A stretch of DNA of 64,000 bases, taken from positions 248,001 through 312,000 of the forward strand of contig NZ_WPZO01000002.1 in assembly GCF_013031355.1 (NCBI RefSeq). The letters run 5' to 3'. This document shows, in pieces, positions 58,557-64,000 of the stretch. The notes below the pieces were generated by a model that made no database searches, had not been told where the DNA came from, and saw nothing but the letters and a program-made list of their open reading frames with translations. Numbering within the stretch: the stretch's first letter is position 1; every line of letters starts with the position of its first letter. This DNA comes from Ruegeria arenilitoris (lineage in GTDB: Bacteria; Pseudomonadota; Alphaproteobacteria; Rhodobacterales; Rhodobacteraceae). A program made the translations under genes and the position numbers.

Positions 58557-61500
58557 ATGCACGCGCTGACCTCCTGGTTTATCCGCAATCCGGTTGCTGC
58601 CAATCTGATGATGGCGCTGATCCTCTTTCTCGGCGTGCAGACGCTGCTGAACATTCGGATCGAAGGTTTCCCACGCGTTCCGCCGGAAAGCGTCACAATC
58701 GCGACCGAGTTTCCGGACGCCACGGCCGAACAGGTCGATGAATTGGTGACCCAGAAAGTTGAGCAGGCGCTCGAAGGGTTGGAGGGAGTGCGCAGTGTGA
58801 CCTCGCAATCTCAAAATGGTCTGAGTGTCGTGACCGTCCGCCGCGCAGGTGGCCAGAAACTTCAAACTGTTCTGGACCGGGTTCGAATTCGGATCGACGG
58901 GTTGACCGATCTGCCCGATACCGCGCGCCGCCCTGTGATCGAAGCGTCAGGTTTCGGTTTTCCGGCGCTGTATCTGAACTTGTTCGGCGAAACAGACCCG
59001 GCCACATTGCAGAGCTTGGCGCAACGGCTGAAAGAAGAACTGCTGGCGCAACCGGAACTGTCCCGGCTGCAAATCTGGGGCTTGATCCCGCGGGAACTGC
59101 GCATCGAGATCGACCCGGCGCTGTTACGTCATTATGGCTTGACGGTTTCTGATGTAACTCGCGCCATCGAAGGGAATTCGCTGGCCTTTCAGGCAGGTCG
59201 TCTGCGGACCGAGGGCGGTACGATCTATCTGCGAGCGGATAACAGGGCAAAATATGCTCCGGAATACGCGGCCCTGCCAATCATTGAGCGTGATGACGGG
59301 TCCTTTGTGCCTTTGGGCGACATTGCCAAAATCGAAGACGGGTTTCAGGACGGCGAGTACCTGTTTCGGCTGAACGGCAAACCAACCGTGGGTATGGAGG
59401 TTCTGGTCGGGCAGAAAGAGAACCTGCTGGAAATCAGTGGCGTTGTGCGCCGCACGGTGGATGAGTTCAACCGCCAGCTGCCGTCGCAGGTTCAGGTCGA
59501 GGTTTGGGGCGATAGCGCTGGCTACATCTCGGACCGTCTGGCGCTGTTGCGGTCTAACGGGGTGCAGGGGTTGATCCTTGTGACCTTGATGCTGTCGGTG
59601 TTCCTGAACGTGCGGTTGGCCTTCTGGGTCGCCATGGGCATTCCCGTTTCGGTCATGGGGGCGATCGCGGTCTCGGGCTCGAAATGGGTGGATTACTCGC
59701 TGAACGATGTCACGACTTTTGGACTGATCATCGCCTTGGGTATTCTGGTCGATGACGCCGTTGTGGTTGGTGAAAGCGTTTTTGAGGAACGGCGCAAGGG
59801 CAACGACCCGATCAAAGACACGGAACGCGGCGTGCATCGGGTCGCGGTTGCGACCGTCTTTGGCGTGCTGACCACAATCGCGGCCTTTTTCCCGATGCTT
59901 TTGATCGATAATCCGCTAGGCAAGGTACTGGCCGGGTTTGCGGGCATCGTGATCCTGACGCTGGTCTTCTCACTGATCGAAAGCAAGTTCATCCTGCCCG
60001 CCCACTTGGCACAGGTCTCGATGGGGCAAGAGCGCCGTTATCTGCTGACCCGCCTGTGGGGCCGGATACAGGATGCCGCACAGGGCGGGTTGAACTGGGT
60101 TCGGGATCGCCTCTACCAGCCTTTGCTCGTTGCGGCGGTGCGACAGCGCTACGCCGTGCTGATCCTGTTCATTGCCGCCGCAACGCTGGGGCTTGGCCTG
60201 ATGTACAAGGGCAAGGTCAGAACGGTATTCTTCCCCGAAGTGCCCGGTCAGATCATCACGATGAATCTGGAAATGGACGCCCGCGCGCCCTTTGCGCTGA
60301 CCCGCGCGAACGTGAATCGGATTGAAGCGGTCCTGAATGACCTGAACGCCGAACTTGCCGAAGACGCCGGTATGGCCACGCTGCCCGTTCAGACGGTGTT
60401 CACCATCATCAACAGCGCTGGAAGCGTGCAATTATACGCTGAAATGATCCCGGTGACCGAGCGCCCTGATGTTCCGATCCTCTCCGTCGTCAGTGAATGG
60501 CGTGACCGGGTTGGTGCGGTCGAAGGTGCAACCGAACTGGAGTTCACCGGATCAGAAGCGCTCGCCGGAGGGTTCCGCATCCGATTGGCGTCAAAAGACG
60601 AAGACCTGCTGCAACAAGCCAGCGCCGAGATGAAAGACTTCCTGTCGAATATCGAGGGCGTGGCGAATGTTCGCGATGGGCTGGCGGGCGGTCAACCTGA
60701 ACTGAAACTCCGCCTGCGCCCGGACGCGCGGCACCTTGGTTTCAACGCCGAGGCCTTGGCCAGACAGATAGGCTATGGGTTTGGCGGGGCCGAGGTGACC
60801 AAGGTCAGGCGCGATGGGGCCGAAATCCGCGTGGTTGTGCAGAACGCGCGGGAAAACCGCGATACGCTCGCCGATCTGATGCGGACCCGGTTGCGCAGCG
60901 CATCCGGCGCCTGGGTGCCGCTTGAGACAGTTGCCGACATCGAAGGCGCCTACACCTCTGGCACCATCGACCGCCGTGACGGAAAGCGTATGAACATTGT
61001 GGCCGCATCCATCGACCGTGATCGTGTCGCCCCCGAAGAGGTGGGGCAGGCGGTGTTCGAACAACTGGTCCCGAAACTCCGCGCCAAATATCCCAGCGTA
61101 ACAGTCCTGCCTGCCGGTGAACTGGAAGAGATGGCCGATATCAGCGATGGCCTTAAACGTGCGCTGCTGCTGGCGGCTGTTCTGATCTATGTGCTGATGG
61201 CTGTGCCGCTGAAAAGCTATTGGCAACCTTTTGTCATTCTGGCCATTGTGCCTTTTGGCTTTATCGCGGCCGCCGTCGGGCACCTGATCATGGGTGTTTC
61301 GCTGTCGCTGTTTTCGTTTTTTGGCATGCTGGCGCTGACCGGCGTGATCGTGAACGACAGTCTGGTCATGATCACCCGATACAATCAGGCGCGCGAGGAA
61401 GGTCAGTCCGTGAATCTGGCGCTGAAGAGCGCAGGCATAGGGCGTTTCAAAGCGATCTTTCTGACCACCGCAACGACGGTGATTGGACTGCTGCCCTTGC

Positions 61501-61718
61501 TGACTGAAACCTCTGAGCAAGCGCAGTATCTGATCCCTGCGGCAATCTCGCTGGCTTTTGGGGAACTATTCGGCACCGCCCTGATGCTGCTGCTGGTGCC
61601 GGTGCTGATCGCCATCACCGAAGATGTCATTGCAGTTCTCAAGCCACCCCTTCCGCAGCCTTCTGAAGAAAGGACAAAGCCATGGCAAAGAATCTTCTGC
61701 CCCCCGCATTCGCACTGA
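58557..61718 (+). CDS. RND efflux transporter, inner-membrane pump
   Basis: A 1053-residue protein of normal RND length. Twelve TM segments in two halves; the N-terminal SWFIRNPVAANLMMALILFL and the TM4 region GLIIALGILVDDAVVVGESV with its Asp pair (proton relay) are typical, as is a repeated half after residue 520. Proton-driven export of drugs or lipophiles is expected; the substrate is unknown. Its stop overlaps the next gene by 37 bases. Confidence 0.94.
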   Translation: MHALTSWFIRNPVAANLMMALILFLGVQTLLNIRIEGFPRVPPESVTIATEFPDATAEQVDELVTQKVEQALEGLEGVRSVTSQSQNGLSVVTVRRAGGQKLQTVLDRVRIRIDGLTDLPDTARRPVIEASGFGFPALYLNLFGETDPATLQSLAQRLKEELLAQPELSRLQIWGLIPRELRIEIDPALLRHYGLTVSDVTRAIEGNSLAFQAGRLRTEGGTIYLRADNRAKYAPEYAALPIIERDDGSFVPLGDIAKIEDGFQDGEYLFRLNGKPTVGMEVLVGQKENLLEISGVVRRTVDEFNRQLPSQVQVEVWGDSAGYISDRLALLRSNGVQGLILVTLMLSVFLNVRLAFWVAMGIPVSVMGAIAVSGSKWVDYSLNDVTTFGLIIALGILVDDAVVVGESVFEERRKGNDPIKDTERGVHRVAVATVFGVLTTIAAFFPMLLIDNPLGKVLAGFAGIVILTLVFSLIESKFILPAHLAQVSMGQERRYLLTRLWGRIQDAAQGGLNWVRDRLYQPLLVAAVRQRYAVLILFIAAATLGLGLMYKGKVRTVFFPEVPGQIITMNLEMDARAPFALTRANVNRIEAVLNDLNAELAEDAGMATLPVQTVFTIINSAGSVQLYAEMIPVTERPDVPILSVVSEWRDRVGAVEGATELEFTGSEALAGGFRIRLASKDEDLLQQASAEMKDFLSNIEGVANVRDGLAGGQPELKLRLRPDARHLGFNAEALARQIGYGFGGAEVTKVRRDGAEIRVVVQNARENRDTLADLMRTRLRSASGAWVPLETVADIEGAYTSGTIDRRDGKRMNIVAASIDRDRVAPEEVGQAVFEQLVPKLRAKYPSVTVLPAGELEEMADISDGLKRALLLAAVLIYVLMAVPLKSYWQPFVILAIVPFGFIAAAVGHLIMGVSLSLFSFFGMLALTGVIVNDSLVMITRYNQAREEGQSVNLALKSAGIGRFKAIFLTTATTVIGLLPLLTETSEQAQYLIPAAISLAFGELFGTALMLLLVPVLIAITEDVIAVLKPPLPQPSEERTKPWQRIFCPPHSH

Positions 61719-62104
61719 TGGCGCTGATGGCGACGCCTGCCGCTTCTGATGGTCTGAATGTGACTGTGGACGGCATCCGCAACGCCAAAGGAAACATCGT
61801 GATCCTTGTGTTTGATGATGCGCGCGCCTTTGACAGTTTGGATGTCTGGAGCGCGATTGACTACGCCCAGATTCCGTCCCGCAAAGGCAGTGTCAGTCAT
61901 GCGTTCGCTGACCTGAACGCAGGCCCTTATGCCGTGCTGTTGTTTCATGATGAAAACAAGGACGAAAATCTGAACATGACTGCCACGAAACTGCTGGAGG
62001 GGCTGGGTTCAACAGGTGCCCCAAATCCTCAGGATGAGCCCGATTTCAAGGCCGCCTCGGTCTGGCCCGGCGATGTCCGTGTTCGCATTCACTATGATCA
62101 GTAG
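61682..62104 (+). CDS. DUF2141 domain-containing exported protein
   Basis: A 140-residue protein with a signal peptide (NLLPPAFALMALMATPAASD) and the DUF2141 fold: GIRNAKGNIVILVFDDARAF, LNAGPYAVLLFHDENKDENL and a Pro-rich end. Function unknown; members often lie beside efflux genes. It begins inside the end of the RND gene and ends 6 bases before the next gene. Confidence 0.85.
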   Translation: MAKNLLPPAFALMALMATPAASDGLNVTVDGIRNAKGNIVILVFDDARAFDSLDVWSAIDYAQIPSRKGSVSHAFADLNAGPYAVLLFHDENKDENLNMTATKLLEGLGSTGAPNPQDEPDFKAASVWPGDVRVRIHYDQ

Positions 62105-62110
62105 TGCACA

Positions 62111-62959
62111 ATGCTGACCGATCGAAAACTGACAATCGGCACGCTTCTGAGTGTGTTTCGTTGGCGCGTAGGGCTTACGTGGTTTCAGATCCTGGCGGAA
62201 ACGGCGCTAACTGTGTTGATCCCGCTTTTCATCGGCTTTGCTATCGATGGATTGCTGAGCGGAAAATTTCAGCCCTTTGTGCATTTAGGCACTCTCATGG
62301 TCGCCCTTACATTGATCGGCGTGATCAGGCGGATTTACGATACACGTGTGTACGGAATGATCCGTGTCGAACTGGGCAAGGCGATTGCTGCGCGGTTTTC
62401 GAATCTGCCAATTTCATCGCTTAACGCCCGGATCGGAATGGGGCGTGAACTGGCCGACTTCCTGGAGGAGATCCTGCCTTCGGCAATCTCAGGGATCGTG
62501 CAATTCGTCGTGTCGGCAATCTTGTTGTTTTACTTCTCGCCGGCTCTGGCTCTGTCAGCCTGCGGGGTTCTTGTCGGAATGATATCCGTCTACGCTCTGT
62601 TTCATTCGACATTTTGGCAATGGAACCGTGCGCTGAATGAGCAAATGGAGCATCAGGTCAACGTTCTGGAGCAACGCCGCGACCGCCCGGTTCTTGTCCA
62701 CTTGGAAAAACTGCGTCGGTCCGAAGTAAAGCTCTCGGATACCGAAGCCATACTGTACGGCGTGATCTTTGCTTTGCTGATAGGTTTGATCCTGTTCAAC
62801 CTGTGGTTCGCGACGCAAAACCTGGATGCGACACCTGGAATGATCTTTTCGATTGTCAGCTATTCGTGGGAGTTTGCTGAAGCAGCGCTTACCTTGCCGG
62901 TGACCTTGCAGTCCTGGTCACGACTATCCGAAATCACGACCCGATTGCAGAGCGATTGA
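62111..62959 (+). CDS. ABC transporter six-transmembrane-domain protein without ATPase
   Basis: A 282-residue protein with six hydrophobic segments and an ABC-type TM domain (FLEEILPSAISGIVQFVVSA). No Walker A, Walker B or signature motif is present. ABC permease-only proteins of this sort occur after RND/DUF2141 operons. It starts at 62111 and is the last gene of the operon. Its function is unknown. Confidence 0.78.
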   Translation: MLTDRKLTIGTLLSVFRWRVGLTWFQILAETALTVLIPLFIGFAIDGLLSGKFQPFVHLGTLMVALTLIGVIRRIYDTRVYGMIRVELGKAIAARFSNLPISSLNARIGMGRELADFLEEILPSAISGIVQFVVSAILLFYFSPALALSACGVLVGMISVYALFHSTFWQWNRALNEQMEHQVNVLEQRRDRPVLVHLEKLRRSEVKLSDTEAILYGVIFALLIGLILFNLWFATQNLDATPGMIFSIVSYSWEFAEAALTLPVTLQSWSRLSEITTRLQSD

Positions 62960-63126
62960 CCGGAATTCTGAACCATTCCTTGAGTGGAGCGGGATTTGTA
63001 ATCAAGTACAGACGGCCCATAGCCAACATCCAACACAGTCCTCGTATGCCGCGCTTGAAGCCCGCAATTCAGACATTCGCTGCGGCTGTAAATTGTTTGC
63101 GGTCGCGCACTCACGGATAGCGCAAA

Positions 63127-63152
63127 AAAGCCATTGCTCAATAATGGGCTTT
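63127..63152 (-). terminator. Rho-independent terminator of the TPR gene
   Basis: On the minus strand, arms around AAAGCCCATT / AATGGCTTT with a 7-base loop, followed by T6 (63129-63124). Located 27 bases after the stop of the TPR gene. Confidence 0.75.
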
Positions 63153-63178
63153 CAAAGTCGGTTGTTGAGCAAACCAGA

Positions 63179-64000
63179 TCATTCCGGCAACCCGGCCTTT
63201 CGTAAACCTTGCAGATAGTGTTCGAGCGCTGGGGCGTGTGTGTAGAGATGGCACCGCCGGACCATTGAAACGGAAAAGTCAGGTCGATGGGCTGAACACT
63301 CGGAGATTAAGCGCGCAGCTTCCTCAGTTTTGCCTGAGTAACCCAGGCCAGCGAGAACGACAGAGTAGCGGGACCACTGGAATCCTTGTTGTTGAAGCGC
63401 TTTCCTTCCCCATTCAATCGCCAGCCTGTAGTCGCGTTTCAACAAGTGCGCCTCTGCCAACCTCACCATATATGATCCCATATGCTGATCACGGGGGCTG
63501 AGGCGAATGGCATCTTCCAAATGTGGAATAGCCTGATCGGCATTTCCCAAAAACACTGCGGCAGCGCCGAGACCATAATGAGCCCAAGCAAGACTGGGAT
63601 TGAGTTCAATGGCCAGCCTGAGGTCCGGAATAGCGTTTTCGTGTTCGCGAGCAACGATCCGGGCTTTTCCCATAGCGCAGTGCGCGGCGGCGTCATCTGG
63701 ATCCAGTTCTACCGCCATCCGGGCCGCCTGCAGTGCACGTTCGCAATTCTCTGCAGGAGAATCCGCCAGACCAAGCACCACTTCATAGTAGTAAGCATCC
63801 ACCAAACCGGAAAATGCCAGCGACAGGTTGGGATCTTGTGAAAGAGCGGCCTCAAACCGCGCACGCGCCTCCATCAGGTCTTCTTTGGTGCGCTTGTAAA
63901 GATGCCACATGCCTCGTTGATAGACATCCCATGCGGTCAGGTTACCGGACTTCTTGGATGTCGCCCGTTGCTGCTCTGCCTTGTCCAATTCCGGCGCAAT
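63179..64000 (-). CDS. TPR-repeat protein, 3' end of a longer gene (adenylate-cyclase-like TPR protein)
   Basis: The reading frame stays open to the right edge; the first codons read IAPELDKAEQQRATSKKSGN, so the start lies outside. The visible 273 residues contain repeated TPR units of about 34 residues (FEAALSQDPNLSLAFSGLVD, RMAVELDPDDAAAHCAMGKA, RLAIELNPSLAWAHYGLGAA). IAPELDKAEQQRA and DVYQRGMWHLYKRTKEDL are typical of the C-terminal TPR arm of adenylate/guanylate cyclase-type regulators of Rhodobacteraceae. The catalytic domain would be upstream, beyond the window. Confidence 0.8.
   Translation of the reverse strand: MAPELDKAEQQRATSKKSGNLTAWDVYQRGMWHLYKRTKEDLMEARARFEAALSQDPNLSLAFSGLVDAYYYEVVLGLADSPAENCERALQAARMAVELDPDDAAAHCAMGKARIVAREHENAIPDLRLAIELNPSLAWAHYGLGAAAVFLGNADQAIPHLEDAIRLSPRDQHMGSYMVRLAEAHLLKRDYRLAIEWGRKALQQQGFQWSRYSVVLAGLGYSGKTEEAARLISECSAHRPDFSVSMVRRCHLYTHAPALEHYLQGLRKAGLPE

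Noticed and set aside
1..64000. CRISPR arrays, insertion sequences and rRNA genes
   Set aside because: No regularly spaced repeats, no transposase motifs with terminal inverted repeats and no rRNA sequence were seen.

Overview
The window looks like a chromosome segment of a marine Rhodobacteraceae (Roseobacter-group) alphaproteobacterium. The flanks are GC-rich and carry an NDUFA12-type complex I protein, an alphaproteobacterial MlaD, a DUF2155 protein, AccB/AccC, a short-chain acyl regulator of the ScfR type, a symporter-fused histidine kinase and a DUF2312/GapR protein. These assignments come from reading motifs by eye. No database search was possible.

Layout. (1) 1-14837, core: NDUFA12 end, mlaD and DUF2155; aat, accC and accB on the minus strand; a PAS-LuxR regulator; a regulatory block (ScfR-like regulator, receiver-only response regulator, small membrane protein, symporter-histidine kinase); an orphan FliM/FliN protein; a sulfane-sulfur operon (MBL dioxygenase-like, two YeeE/YedE halves, DUF442) with a palindromic operator over its promoter; small conserved genes including DUF2312. 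(2) 14838-14913: tRNA-Thr(TGT), the integration target. (3) 14870-30397, element 1 (about 15.5 kb, visibly lower GC): tyrosine integrase, a frameshifted gene, an SNase-like protein, two DUF2971 genes, a 1066-codon SIR2 / NB-ARC-type STAND / TPR protein, a structured non-coding stretch, an SF2-type helicase, a zinc-binding protein, an acidic protein and a small-terminase-like protein. It resembles a phage satellite carrying an anti-phage NLR-like gene. (4) 30354-56139, element 2 (about 26 kb): an AT-rich cargo half (Cys-rich secreted peptide, Nudix, two DUF5677-type proteins, a DUF4145 protein, patatin, HTH regulator with operator array, AbiU2-type HEPN protein, an exported protein with a Cys-aromatic tail), a podovirus-like DNA-ejection module without capsid or terminase, RadC, SNase, a DUF5681/HTH/PC4/AlpA block and a P4-type integrase. 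(5) 56140-64000, core again: TetR with its operator, an RND efflux operon (membrane fusion protein, pump, DUF2141, ABC six-TM protein) and the 3' part of a TPR protein.

A 44-bp copy of the tRNA 3' end separates the two elements, and a 16-bp copy closes the island, so the whole reads as two integrative elements stacked in tandem at one tRNA gene. The most interesting candidates are the SIR2-STAND-TPR protein inside the satellite-like element 1, and the HEPN/DUF5677/patatin cargo plus the exported Cys-tail cassette of element 2.
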